Positions 15,279-25,151 of a stretch of DNA of 42,054 nt are shown in pieces. A program made the position numbers and the translations under genes. Origin of the DNA: a virus; the IMG/VR virus record IMGVR_UViG_3300022929_003735, positions 1 through 42,054 of that record. One strand, given 5' to 3'. Below the pieces are notes generated by a model that ran no database searches, was not told where the DNA came from, and saw only the letters and a list, made by a program, of their open reading frames with translations. The stretch's first letter is position 1; each line of letters opens with the position of its first letter.

Positions 15279-18200
15279 TTACATTAATCCTTTTTCTCTC
15301 GCTAAAGTTTCAAGTCTTTCTAATTCTATTTCTTTCTTATCTAATATAGAATTTTGTTGTTGGATTGCTTCAGTTAAGATGGATACAAGTAACGCATATC
15401 TAACAGTTAATATACCGTTGTCATCTTCTATAATTAACTCAGGGAACTCTTCTTGGATTTCCTGTGCAATTACACCAATATCCCTAACATCTAATTTTTC
15501 AGATGAATTGATAGATAGGTCTTCTTTAATCCATTCAAAGCTAACACCTCTAAGTCTTAATATCTTATCTAAAGCATTTTGAATCTCCCTAAAGTTCTTT
15601 TTCAATCTTCTATCTGAAGAACCCGCAGAACCTGTAGAACCCGTTGGACCACGACCACCTCTGTTACCCTGTGGACCTTTATTACCCGTATAACCTTTAG
15701 GACCTTTTGGACCTGGTGCCGCAGTAGCAGTATATCCTTTAGGACCCTTAGTACCTTTTGGACCTGCAGAACCAGGATTAGCAGCTCCTTGTGGACCTCT
15801 TGGTCCTTTGGCTCCTTGTGAACCACCAGTACCTGCAGAACCATCAGCACCTCTTGGGCCTGTTGAACCTTTAACACCATCAATCCCTGGAGGACCCTGA
15901 TTACCTTTAGGACCTTTTGGACCGAGTGGGCCTTCTGGTCCGGCCGGACCTGTTGAGCCACCTGGACCCTGTGGACCATTTGGAGCAGTTGGACCTTTAT
16001 TACCCTGAGGTCCTTTATCCCCTTGGAATGCTGGTCCTTTTGGACCTTTTGGACCTGGATTGTTACTACCTGTGTTACCTCTTGGTGACGCACCTTGAGC
16101 ACCTCTTGGTCCTTGTGGTGATGTTCCAATATATCCTTTGTGTCCTTTACGACCTTTAAGACCTTTATAACCTTTATCTCCAATATTACCCTGAGGTCCT
16201 TTATCCCCTTGGAATGATGAACCTGTTGGTCCTGTTGGACCTGGATTGTTAGCACTTGTATTACCTCTTGGTGATGGACCTTGAGCACCTTGTGGTCCTC
16301 TCGGTGATGTTCCAATATATCCTTTGTGTCCTTTTCTACCTTTAAGACCTTTGTAACCTTTAGCACCATCATTACCTGTTGGTCCTGTTGAACCTTGGAA
16401 TGCTGAACCTGTTGAACCACCTGGACCTGGATTGTTGGCACCTGTATTACCTCTTGGTGATGCGCCTTGAGCACCTTGTGGTCCTCTCGGTGACGTTCCA
16501 ATATATCCTTTGTGTCCTTTTCTACCTTTAAGACCTTTGTAACCTTTAGCACCGTCACCAGCACCTGGCCCTGTCGGACCGATTGGTCCTTTGATACCTT
16601 TATGTGTTGAACCCGTAGGTCCCGTAGGACCTGGGTTGTTGGCTCCTTGACCACCTCTATTACCTAATGCACCTCTTGGTGATGCACCTTGGTCACCTTG
16701 TGGACCACGTGGTGAGTTACCAATATTACCTTTATAACCCTTATGTCCTTTAGCCCCTTTAGGTCCCTTAATTCCTTTAGGACCTTGTGGACCGTTGTTA
16801 CCTGTCGGCCCTGTTGAACCCTGAGGACCTATTGGTCCTTGATATGCTGGACCTACAGGACCTTTAGGACCTGGATTTGCAGGACCTGTATTACCCTGAG
16901 GACCCAAATCCCCTCCTGGTGATGCACCTGTCGCACCTCTTGGTCCTTGTGGCGATGCACCTCTGTAACCCTTGTCACCGATATAACCTTTGTGACCTTT
17001 ACGTCCTTTAAGTCCTTTGTAACCTTTTGCACCGTCTGGTGTTGTAGGTCCAGTTGAACCTGTATCACCACCATCACCTTGGAATGCTGGACCTGTTGGA
17101 CCTTTAGGTCCTGGATTAGCGGCTCCTTGACCACCTTGACCACCTCTATTACCTTGAGGCGAAGCACCTGTAGCACCTTGTGGTCCTCTTGGAGAATTAC
17201 CAATATTACCTTTATAACCCTTATGTCCTTTGGCTCCTTTGGTTCCTTTATAACCTTTTGGCCCTTTCGGTCCGTCATTACCCTGTGGACCAGTTGGACC
17301 AATAGGTCCTTTGATACCTTTGTGGGTTGAACCGACAGGACCTTGAGGACCTGGATTGTTAGCACCCTGACCACCTCTATTACCTTGTGCACCTCTTGGT
17401 GATGCACCTGTGGCACCTCTTGGACCTTGCGGTGAAGTTCCAATATATCCCTTGAAACCTTTACGTCCTTTTAGACCTTTAGTTCCTTTATATCCTTTTG
17501 GTCCTTTTGGACCATCACCAGCACCTGGACCTGTAGGACCTTGGTCACCACCGTCACCTTGGAATGAACTACCTGTCGGACCTGTTGGACCAGGATTAGC
17601 ATCACCCTGACCACCTTGTCCACCCTGAGCACCTACAGGTGAAGCACCTGTTGCACCTCTTGGTCCTTGCGGTGATACTCCGATGTAACCTTTAACACCT
17701 TTACGACCTTTAAGACCCTCAGCACCCTTATAACCTTTAGGTCCCTTTGGACCGTCATTACCTGTTGGCCCTGTTGGACCCTGAACACCTGTAGACCCTA
17801 TAAATGCAGAACCTACTGGTCCTTGTGGACCTGGATTAGCAGCTCCTTGACCACCAAAGTTACCTCTCGGCCCCAATGGAGATGACCCTTGTGAACCCTG
17901 AGGACCACGTGGTGAATTACCAATTAGACCTTTATGTCCTTTGATACCTTTTGGACCTTTAATCCCTTTAATCCCTTTATAACCTTTGGCTCCTGTAGCA
18001 CCCTTATAACCTTTAGGTCCTTTTGGACCATCATTACCGATTGGACCTTTATCTCCACCAGGACCACCTGGCCCCTGAGGACCTGTAGAACCTTGGAATG
18101 CAGGACCTTGGTCACCAATAGGACCTTGATGTGTTGGACCGATAGGTCCTTTTGGTCCAGGATTGTTGTCACCAACACCACCTGTAGCACCTATACCACC

Positions 18201-18932
18201 TTGTGGACCGAAGTTACCACGTGGTGAAGAACCTTGAGTACCCTTAACACCAATAGGTGAATTACCTTGAGGACCTTTTTGTCCTTTAGGTCCTGTACCT
18301 AACGCACCTTTGTAACCTTTATCACCACCAACACCAGTAGAACCAGTATCACCTTTAAGACCTTTACCTGCCGTTGGTCCTTTCAGACCTTTAATACCTT
18401 TAGGTCCTTTGTAACCTTTGTCACCAATAGGACCCTTAGGGGCTGTTGGCCCTGTTGGACCTTGAATACCTTGTGGACCTAAGTCACCACCTCCACCTGT
18501 TGAACCGATGAAAGAACTACCTGTAGGACCTGTGGAACCTTGAACTGAATCACCAACTCCACCTTGTGGACCTTTTGTTCCTGCACCTACATTACCTTGA
18601 GCACCTGTGTCAGCAACTAAACCTTTACGTCCCTTAATACCTTTAGGTCCGATAAGACCCTTATGACCTTTACCGAACTTAAGACCTTTAAGACCCTTCA
18701 AACCTTTGTCACCACCTGGACCTTGACCACCTTGAGTACCTTTAATACCCTTAATACCCAAGTCACCCTTCTCACCTTTAAGACCTTTAAGGTTGGTAAT
18801 AGGTCCAACCCACTCACCTTTAGCATCAATCACCGCATTGGAGTTTACATCCAATCCTTCATTGAATTTAGAGATTACATAAATCTTTAGTGGATTTGTT
18901 GAATCAGATATTTGAAATATTCTAGCTCTCAT
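15279..18932 (-). CDS. Collagen-like fibre protein with C-terminal S74 chaperone (1217 aa)
   Basis: Residues 1-49 are a non-collagen N-terminal segment including DAKGEWVGP. Residues about 50-1104 are Gly-X-Y collagen. Runs of Gly-X-Lys such as [16 protein letters not shown] alternate with neutral parts rich in GPTGPTG and GPQG. Prolines are mostly in X and lysines in Y. Residues 1105-1217 are an S74 intramolecular chaperone with the SDRRLK self-cleavage motif (Ser1106/Lys1111), [15 protein letters not shown] and a C-terminal coiled coil. S74 domains trimerise fibres and then cut themselves off, which fits a homotrimeric triple helix. The protein should be a tail or surface fibre several hundred nanometres long. 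It is translationally coupled (TAATG) to the 82-aa gene. Function as fibre is strongly supported; receptor is unknown. Confidence 0.92.
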   Translation of the reverse strand: MRARIFQISDSTNPLKIYVISKFNEGLDVNSNAVIDAKGEWVGPITNLKGLKGEKGDLGIKGIKGTQGGQGPGGDKGLKGLKGLKFGKGHKGLIGPKGIKGRKGLVADTGAQGNVGAGTKGPQGGVGDSVQGSTGPTGSSFIGSTGGGGDLGPQGIQGPTGPTAPKGPIGDKGYKGPKGIKGLKGPTAGKGLKGDTGSTGVGGDKGYKGALGTGPKGQKGPQGNSPIGVKGTQGSSPRGNFGPQGGIGATGGVGDNNPGPKGPIGPTHQGPIGDQGPAFQGSTGPQGPGGPGGDKGPIGNDGPKGPKGYKGATGAKGYKGIKGIKGPKGIKGHKGLIGNSPRGPQGSQGSSPLGPRGNFGGQGAANPGPQGPVGSAFIGSTGVQGPTGPTGNDGPKGPKGYKGAEGLKGRKGVKGYIGVSPQGPRGATGASPVGAQGGQGGQGDANPGPTGPTGSSFQGDGGDQGPTGPGAGDGPKGPKGYKGTKGLKGRKGFKGYIGTSPQGPRGATGASPRGAQGNRGGQGANNPGPQGPVGSTHKGIKGPIGPTGPQGNDGPKGPKGYKGTKGAKGHKGYKGNIGNSPRGPQGATGASPQGNRGGQGGQGAANPGPKGPTGPAFQGDGGDTGSTGPTTPDGAKGYKGLKGRKGHKGYIGDKGYRGASPQGPRGATGASPGGDLGPQGNTGPANPGPKGPVGPAYQGPIGPQGSTGPTGNNGPQGPKGIKGPKGAKGHKGYKGNIGNSPRGPQGDQGASPRGALGNRGGQGANNPGPTGPTGSTHKGIKGPIGPTGPGAGDGAKGYKGLKGRKGHKGYIGTSPRGPQGAQGASPRGNTGANNPGPGGSTGSAFQGSTGPTGNDGAKGYKGLKGRKGHKGYIGTSPRGPQGAQGPSPRGNTSANNPGPTGPTGSSFQGDKGPQGNIGDKGYKGLKGRKGHKGYIGTSPQGPRGAQGASPRGNTGSNNPGPKGPKGPAFQGDKGPQGNKGPTAPNGPQGPGGSTGPAGPEGPLGPKGPKGNQGPPGIDGVKGSTGPRGADGSAGTGGSQGAKGPRGPQGAANPGSAGPKGTKGPKGYTATAAPGPKGPKGYTGNKGPQGNRGGRGPTGSTGSAGSSDRRLKKNFREIQNALDKILRLRGVSFEWIKEDLSINSSEKLDVRDIGVIAQEIQEEFPELIIEDDNGILTVRYALLVSILTEAIQQQNSILDKKEIELERLETLAREKGLM
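15621..18785 (-). repeat. Collagen repeat tract of the 1217-aa fibre
   Basis: Triplets are interrupted periodically by Gly-X4-Gly breaks of a few fixed kinds: [15 protein letters not shown] or GAANP, and GSSFQ or GSTHK. The resulting units (a Lys run, an SP region, an NNP/AANP region, then a G-N-D-G or similar lead-in) mostly span 60-85 residues and become shorter toward the C-terminus. Extra frames across this tract in either strand are by-products of the GGN/CCN composition. Confidence 0.85.
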
Positions 18933-19180
18933 TAAATTGGTCCATTAGGGTCTGTCCATTCATTTGTTGACAATATGTTTATCATCTCACTGTGTGAGTG
19001 AGGTCCATCACTCCAATCAAAAGATTGAAGAAATGTTGGCTCTTCGTAGTACCACTTAAAGAAAGTTTTACTACCGTCTAAACTATATCTTAGACTATTT
19101 ACTGAGTCTTCTTTGACCTGACTGAAATCAATCTTGTCAACCTCATTTGATTTAATAATTAAGTAATCACAATAGTTCAT
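18932..19180 (-). CDS. Small fibre-operon protein (82 aa)
   Basis: The frame begins [20 protein letters not shown], contains a Trp/Tyr-rich centre ([20 protein letters not shown]) and ends WTDPNGPI. It lies between the LamG and the third collagen gene and overlaps the latter by TAATG. Small proteins in such positions are often fibre-assembly chaperones or baseplate adaptors in phages, but no family is recognised here. TATTTATAAAAG lies 9 nt before its ATG. Confidence 0.65.
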   Translation of the reverse strand: MNYCDYLIIKSNEVDKIDFSQVKEDSVNSLRYSLDGSKTFFKWYYEEPTFLQSFDWSDGPHSHSEMINILSTNEWTDPNGPI

Positions 19181-19189
19181 AATTCAACT

Positions 19190-19201
19190 CTTTTATAAAT
19201 A
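19190..19201 (-). promoter_or_regulatory. Candidate promoter element, TATTTATAAAAG
   Basis: On the minus strand TATTTATAAAAG ends 9 nt before the 82-aa gene's ATG, overlapping nothing but the 23-nt gap after the LamG gene. It could raise expression of the last two fibre-operon genes. Confidence 0.45.
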
Positions 19202-19203
19202 GT

Positions 19204-21144
19204 TTAATCACTGTATCTTTGCCTTAAAGCTTCGTAATTTTCAGTTATTTCCGCTTGAGTTAATGCCCTATCGTATTTTAATACCGCAGAAATCTTACCA
19301 TCAAAGAAACCAACATATTGTGTTGAATTACCGATTCTACTAAATGGGAAATCTGCAGCTAATTCAGAAGTAGCCGTAGCACAGTTAATTGAACCATAAT
19401 TTGGTGTTTCACCAATAGAAACCCCATCAACATAATGGTAAGCACTATTCCCTGTGAAAACTAACGTATATTGAACCCAATTACCTATTCCTGCACTGTA
19501 GTCAGGAGAGGTAAAACTATTACAGTTTGAAGCAGTTTCACCATAAAAATTATTAGTGGTTGTGGATAAATGTCTGTCATAATTCGCACCCCATAATAAT
19601 CCTCCATTATCAGCATCTTTATTAAACAACATACATATCGTACCACCTGAACGATACATAGTCTGAGTAGGTAAAGAAACATAATCGTCAGTACCGTCAA
19701 AGTCTAAGTAATAATCACTATGTGTCGGACCTGTTATAGTACCATCATTACCATTTTCAGTTAAATCATGCCATATCGTACCACCGGTATAACTGTTAGT
19801 ATTTTTGGCATCTAACCACATTTCAAGTCCTGGCTGCACAATAGCCGGTGTTACACCAAATCTTGGTGCAAATACTCTATATATTTTATCTAACTCAGTT
19901 AAACTAAGCTCTCTCTCATAATACAACATAATTGCGAAGTTACCAGTCATACCTCCACCCTCAGTTCCATAAGCAGATTTATTGATTGAGATATTATCTG
20001 TTCGAGTGTCAATAGCACTATTTGTTTGTGTACCACTATAAACAACACCATCATCATATATTTTTAATGTTGCAACATTCGTATCAGTATTATAGGAAAG
20101 TGCCGCCATCAACCACTTATTTAAGTTATTCTGTAATAAGTAATTACCCGACACACCTAAGTTTCCTCCCGTCCAGTGTATTCTTAAACCATTGGCATCA
20201 TTATAGTTCCATAACTCCCATGAACTATTATTGGGACCACCACCTGTTGGTTCATCACCCATACCAAACATACAACCGTTATTAGATGTCGCAGCACTGA
20301 AGAAACCAATCATCGTTCTCGAAATAGTACCACCCCTAACATTAGGGTCTAAGGCTCTTGCGTATTCATTGGTACCATCAAATCTAAACACACCACCATT
20401 TACAGGATTGTGATATGGAGTATTTACCAAATCAGACGATACTTTAGTATCAGTAAGACCACCACCATTTCTCGATGGAATGAACTCAACAGTAACGACA
20501 CCATTTAAGTTTTGGTTATTCAAACCTGGGTAACCCGCTCTTTGAGTGTTATACACATCAGAACCGTCCCATGAAGATACACCACCAATACGTGTCATAC
20601 TTAATTTAAGGTCATTACCCGCAACCAAAGAAGCACTTGTACCACTATAAATCTGATAATAGTTATCAGGGTCTGTAGACTTATATATTTTAACGAAAAT
20701 CGTACTGTAATTTTGAGCAATTAACTCATCATAGTAATCATTATTATTGTTGATATCCACCAACCCATTGGCTATATCTGAGAACCACCATTCATATGTA
20801 CCACTTACATTAATAGCTGAGGCTTCTGTATGTATCAATTGGTTAACATCTCTGTACTTAGTAGCTCCCGTCATAATACCATCGTACTGAACACCATCAC
20901 CCTCACCAATTAAGTAACGACCCTCAGTTAAATCCCACCATAATGTACCACCTGAATAAGAGTCATACGCAGCAGCATCCAAATAGAAAGTTAAACCACT
21001 CGTTGGAATATTAGGTTGGTAAGAATACAACAAACCATCCTCATTGATTTCCCAATAGTAGTACCCATTAGCACCTGAGAATTCAATGTGTGGGTATGGA
21101 TTTTTAGTACTCCCTGACGGATATATAACTACATTTTGTGCCAT
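19204..21144 (-). CDS. Phage surface protein with two LamG/concanavalin-like lectin domains
   Basis: The 646-aa protein starts MAQNVVIYPSGSTKNPYPHI with FSGANG nearby. This N-terminal module resembles those of the 1250-aa and 1335-aa collagens and may attach all three to the same virion site. Two laminin-G/concanavalin A-like jelly-roll domains follow. Domain 1 (about 40-430) contains GLTFYLDAAAYDSYSGGTLW, FRFDGTNEYA and YYERELSLTELDKIYRV. Domain 2 (about 440-640) contains GLEMWLDAKNTNSYTGGTIW, LDFDGTDDYVSL and YDRALTQAEITENYEAL. Such domains bind carbohydrates, so a glycan-receptor role is plausible. No collagen tract and no S74 domain are present. The start overlaps the stop of the preceding collagen gene (TAATG). 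Confidence 0.85.
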   Translation of the reverse strand: MAQNVVIYPSGSTKNPYPHIEFSGANGYYYWEINEDGLLYSYQPNIPTSGLTFYLDAAAYDSYSGGTLWWDLTEGRYLIGEGDGVQYDGIMTGATKYRDVNQLIHTEASAINVSGTYEWWFSDIANGLVDINNNNDYYDELIAQNYSTIFVKIYKSTDPDNYYQIYSGTSASLVAGNDLKLSMTRIGGVSSWDGSDVYNTQRAGYPGLNNQNLNGVVTVEFIPSRNGGGLTDTKVSSDLVNTPYHNPVNGGVFRFDGTNEYARALDPNVRGGTISRTMIGFFSAATSNNGCMFGMGDEPTGGGPNNSSWELWNYNDANGLRIHWTGGNLGVSGNYLLQNNLNKWLMAALSYNTDTNVATLKIYDDGVVYSGTQTNSAIDTRTDNISINKSAYGTEGGGMTGNFAIMLYYERELSLTELDKIYRVFAPRFGVTPAIVQPGLEMWLDAKNTNSYTGGTIWHDLTENGNDGTITGPTHSDYYLDFDGTDDYVSLPTQTMYRSGGTICMLFNKDADNGGLLWGANYDRHLSTTTNNFYGETASNCNSFTSPDYSAGIGNWVQYTLVFTGNSAYHYVDGVSIGETPNYGSINCATATSELAADFPFSRIGNSTQYVGFFDGKISAVLKYDRALTQAEITENYEALRQRYSD

Positions 21145-24100
21145 TAGTTAAGTTTTTGTGATAACATTTTTATATCTTGGTCAATAGATTCAATCTCCAA
21201 TTGTTGTTCTTTTACCGCCTCAATTAAAACTGCATTCAACTTATAGTAGTAAATACTGTAATAACCATCTTCACGTTCATATACTAACTCAGGGTATATA
21301 TCTTGTAACTCCTGAGCAATTAAACCAATAGAGTGTAACTTATCTTTTTCTTTTAATTGTTCATAGTTAGGTAACGTTTCATTCCAATCGTACTCCTTAA
21401 CTTCCATCTTAAGTATCTGTTCAGTAACACCTGTAAGTGTTTTAATATCTTGTTTCAAACTAATATCTGAACGACCACAACCACCTATATTGTTTAACAG
21501 ACACGGGTTACCACCCATAGTATCAAACCCATCAACAAAGTTATGGTAGAACCACCCTGATAGAGAAGTACACGAAGTACAAGTCGAAACATCATAAATC
21601 AAACAACCTCCGTTAATACTCGTACAGTTAGAATACACACTTAGAGATTGCGCCGGACAACCAAGGTCTGTTGGTGGTTCAGGGAATTGACCTTGTATTG
21701 TTACTGAGTAACATGCTGCGGCAGGTCCTTTATAACCTTTTGGCCCTTTTGGTCCTTTATTACCCGTTGGTCCAATGTAACCTTTAGCTCCTGTATTTCC
21801 TCTTGGACCTTTAGCACCTACACCCGAAGAACCTCTCTTACCTTGTGAACCTGTTGAACCACCAGGTCCTGGATATAAACCTGCAGAACCTGTAGAACCC
21901 CCTTGAGAGTTAACTGAACCTTTTTGACCTTTTATACCTTTAGGTCCTTTGTTACCCGCAGGACCCTTTCTACCTTTAGCATTTGTACCAGCGGCACCTT
22001 GTGGTCCTTTTACACCTTTTGGTCCTGGTTGCCCAACACCTATACTACCTTTCGGTCCTTTTGGTCCTGTTGGTGAGGCTCCTTGAGGTCCTTTATTACC
22101 GATATAACCTTTGTGACCTTTAGCTCCTTTATAACCCTTATGACCTTTTGTTCCGTCACCTGCAGTTGGCCCCTTATCACCTTGGAATGAATCACCTGCC
22201 GAACCCTGAGGTCCTGGATTAGCCGCTCCTTGACCACCTCTTGGTGAATTACCTTGAGAACCTTGCGGACCTCTTGGTGAATTACCTCTAACACCTTTGT
22301 GACCTTTACGTCCTTTAAGTCCTTTGTAACCTTTTTCACCATCAGGTGTTGTAGGTCCCGCAGAACCTTGGAATGAAGACCCTGTAGGTCCTGTTGGTCC
22401 AGGATTAGCCGCTCCTTGACCACCTCTAGGTGAGTTACCTTGTGACCCTTGTGGTCCACGTGGTGAATTACCGATATAACCTTTATGACCTTTGGCTCCT
22501 TTATAACCCTTATGTCCTTTTGGTCCATCGTTAGCCGTAGGCCCTGTACTTCCTTGGAATGAAGAACCTCCTGGTCCTGTTGGCCCAGGATTAGCCGCTC
22601 CTTGACCACCTCTAGGTCCATTTCCTTGTGGTCCTACCGGACCTCTCGGTGATGCCCCGATATAACCTTTAACACCTTTGTAACCTTTAGCACCTAAACC
22701 GCCTTTGTAACCCTTAGGTCCTTTAGGTCCGTCAAACCCTGTTGGCCCTGTTGAACCACCAGGTCCTTGTGCACCTGTATTAGTTGGACCCACAGGTCCT
22801 TTTGGTCCAGGATTCGCGGCTCCTTGTCCACCAGTACCACCTCTATTACCTTGAGGTGATGCACCTTGTGGACCTATAGGACCAGTCGGTGAATTACCAC
22901 GATATCCTTTATGTCCTTTATATCCTTTGGCTCCGAGACCACCTTTAATCCCTTTGTAACCCTTAGCACCATCGTAACCTAACGGTCCCGTTGGACCGAT
23001 TGGTCCTTTGATACCTTTATGTGTTGAACCTGTAGGTCCTGTTGGCCCTGGATTGGCTGCACCTGTAGCTCCCCTATTACCCGTAACACCTCTTGGTGAC
23101 GCTCCTTGCGCACCTTGTGGACCTCTCGGTGATGAACCAACATAACCTTTAACACCCTTACGTCCTTTAAGACCTTTAGGTCCCTTATAACCTTTGTGAC
23201 CTTTTACACCGTCATTACCTTGTGGTCCTGTTGGACCCTGAACACCTGCAGAACCTTGGAATGAAGACCCTGTAGGTCCTGTTGCACCAGGATTAGCATC
23301 ACCCTGACCACCAGTACCACCTCTATTACCTTGAGGGGATGCACCTGTAGCACCTCTCGGACCTTGTGGCGATGTACCGATATAACCTTTAACACCTTTT
23401 ATACCTTTAGCACCTAAACCGCCTTTGTAACCCTTAGGTCCTTTAGGTCCGTCAAACCCTGTTGGCCCTGTTGGTCCTACCGAACCTTGTGCACCTTGAT
23501 TAGTTGAACCTGTTGGACCTGTTGGACCCGGATTAGCCGCTCCCTGTCCTCCTCTACCACCTTGGTTACCCTGTGGTGACGCTCCTTGAGCACCTCTTGG
23601 TCCTTGTGGCGATGTACCAATATAACCTTTTTGACCTTTGTAACCTTTGTGACCTTTGGCTCCCTTAGTACCTTTATAACCTTTTGGTCCATCAACACCT
23701 TGTGGTCCTTTATCACCACCAGGTCCTTGAATACCTTTGTGAGTTGAACCTGTAGGTCCTGTTGGTCCTGGATTGGCTGCACCTTGGTTACCTCTGTTAC
23801 CTTGAACCCCTTGAGGTGATGACCCTTGTGGACCTCTTGGTCCCACTGGTGAATTACCTATGTTACCTTTGTATCCTTTGTGTCCTTTGATACCTTTAGT
23901 ACCCTTGTAACCCTTAGGACCTTTTGGTCCATCAAATCCTGTCGGACCTGTTGAACCTCCTTGACCTACTGGTCCTTGGAATCCACTACCTGTCGGACCT
24001 GTTGGTCCTGGATTAGCAGCACCTTGTCCACCTCTACCTGGTTGTGGACCAATTGGTGAAACACCCTGTGGTCCGATTGGACCTCTTGGTGATGGACCTG

Positions 24101-25151
24101 TACCTCCACGTGGACCTTGTGGAGATACTCCAATAAGACCCTTATGTCCTTTGATACCTTTATTACCTTTATATCCCTTAGGACCTTTAAGACCTTTAAT
24201 ACCTTTGATACCCTTAGGTCCTTGTGAACCCTTAATACCTTTGAAACCTTTTGCACCATCAGGGGCTAGTGGTCCCTTATCACCACCTGGTCCTGTAGGA
24301 CCTTGTGAACCACCTGGTCCTTGTACTGAAATACCTACAGGTCCCGTAGAACCTTGAACTGATGCACCTACAGGTCCTTGAGCACCTGGATTATTATCAC
24401 CAGCACCACCTGAACCACCACGAGCACCTTTGAAACCTTTGATACCCTTAATACCTTTTGGTGAGTTACCCTGTGGACCTTTAGCACCTGTCGGTGAATT
24501 ACCCTGTGGTCCTCTAACACCTTTAGGTGAACTACCAATAACACCCTTAATACCTTTATTACCGATGTTACCTTTCTGACCCTTATCACCAGCACCACCT
24601 TTGACACCCTTAAGACCTTTATATCCTTTTGGTCCTTTTGGTGCTGTTGGTCCCTTATCACCCGTTGGTGACGGGTCGGCTGTTGAACCACCTGGTCCTT
24701 GTGGACCTTTGATACCTTTAGAACCCTGACCACCTATATTACCTATAGGACCCTGATTACCTCTTGTACCAACGGCTTGATTCGCACCTATGTTACCTTG
24801 ATTACCTCTATATCCTTTGTCACCCTGTTCAGCAGTAACCGCATTAGGACCTTTAATACCCTTTACACCTTTGGTTCCCTTGTCTTGAGCTCTCGGACCT
24901 TGCCAAACACCACCCTTATCAATTCTCTTTTGACCTTTAGATAAAACTTCACCTGAACCCTCAATCAATACCTTAGAATCAGAATTAAAAGTATAACCAC
25001 CCTTAACTGCCAATCTGACAGGATTAAGAGTTGCACCTGAGAATTTCAATTCATCAGAACTTTCATTATGTCCTAAGTCAATAGACGATGAAGTAGCACC
25101 TGAAAATTCAATGATACCGTCTTTTGGTGTTATTTTAATATTCTTACCCAT
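21144..25151 (-). CDS. Collagen-like fibre protein with Cys-rich and S74 domains (1335 aa)
   Basis: The N-terminus MGKNIKITPKDGIIEFSGAT matches the module of its neighbours. Residues about 92-1143 are collagen repeats with many Gly-X-Lys runs (for example [19 protein letters not shown]). Residues about 1144-1227 form a separate module with eight cysteines (for example YDVSTCTSCTSLSGWFYHNF) that the other two collagens lack. It sits exactly between the triple helix and the chaperone, so it is likely the exposed tip. Residues 1228-1335 are an S74 domain with SDISLK (Ser1228/Lys1233; the usual Arg is Ser) and IGLIAQELQDIYPEL. The protein is expected to trimerise and self-cleave, leaving the Cys module as the receptor-contacting end. 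It is coupled by TAATG to the genes on both sides. Confidence 0.92.
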   Translation of the reverse strand: MGKNIKITPKDGIIEFSGATSSSIDLGHNESSDELKFSGATLNPVRLAVKGGYTFNSDSKVLIEGSGEVLSKGQKRIDKGGVWQGPRAQDKGTKGVKGIKGPNAVTAEQGDKGYRGNQGNIGANQAVGTRGNQGPIGNIGGQGSKGIKGPQGPGGSTADPSPTGDKGPTAPKGPKGYKGLKGVKGGAGDKGQKGNIGNKGIKGVIGSSPKGVRGPQGNSPTGAKGPQGNSPKGIKGIKGFKGARGGSGGAGDNNPGAQGPVGASVQGSTGPVGISVQGPGGSQGPTGPGGDKGPLAPDGAKGFKGIKGSQGPKGIKGIKGLKGPKGYKGNKGIKGHKGLIGVSPQGPRGGTGPSPRGPIGPQGVSPIGPQPGRGGQGAANPGPTGPTGSGFQGPVGQGGSTGPTGFDGPKGPKGYKGTKGIKGHKGYKGNIGNSPVGPRGPQGSSPQGVQGNRGNQGAANPGPTGPTGSTHKGIQGPGGDKGPQGVDGPKGYKGTKGAKGHKGYKGQKGYIGTSPQGPRGAQGASPQGNQGGRGGQGAANPGPTGPTGSTNQGAQGSVGPTGPTGFDGPKGPKGYKGGLGAKGIKGVKGYIGTSPQGPRGATGASPQGNRGGTGGQGDANPGATGPTGSSFQGSAGVQGPTGPQGNDGVKGHKGYKGPKGLKGRKGVKGYVGSSPRGPQGAQGASPRGVTGNRGATGAANPGPTGPTGSTHKGIKGPIGPTGPLGYDGAKGYKGIKGGLGAKGYKGHKGYRGNSPTGPIGPQGASPQGNRGGTGGQGAANPGPKGPVGPTNTGAQGPGGSTGPTGFDGPKGPKGYKGGLGAKGYKGVKGYIGASPRGPVGPQGNGPRGGQGAANPGPTGPGGSSFQGSTGPTANDGPKGHKGYKGAKGHKGYIGNSPRGPQGSQGNSPRGGQGAANPGPTGPTGSSFQGSAGPTTPDGEKGYKGLKGRKGHKGVRGNSPRGPQGSQGNSPRGGQGAANPGPQGSAGDSFQGDKGPTAGDGTKGHKGYKGAKGHKGYIGNKGPQGASPTGPKGPKGSIGVGQPGPKGVKGPQGAAGTNAKGRKGPAGNKGPKGIKGQKGSVNSQGGSTGSAGLYPGPGGSTGSQGKRGSSGVGAKGPRGNTGAKGYIGPTGNKGPKGPKGYKGPAAACYSVTIQGQFPEPPTDLGCPAQSLSVYSNCTSINGGCLIYDVSTCTSCTSLSGWFYHNFVDGFDTMGGNPCLLNNIGGCGRSDISLKQDIKTLTGVTEQILKMEVKEYDWNETLPNYEQLKEKDKLHSIGLIAQELQDIYPELVYEREDGYYSIYYYKLNAVLIEAVKEQQLEIESIDQDIKMLSQKLN
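21723..24878 (-). repeat. Collagen repeat tract of the 1335-aa fibre
   Basis: The clearest super-repeat of the window is here. Units of about 80 residues (about 240 bp) run: Lys block, GNSPxGPxG, GSSPxG, [18 protein letters not shown], GSTHKG or GSSFQG, then a GPTG...DG lead-in. Each unit has four Gly-X4-Gly breaks. Later units shorten by losing one SP break and part of the neutral region. Confidence 0.85.
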
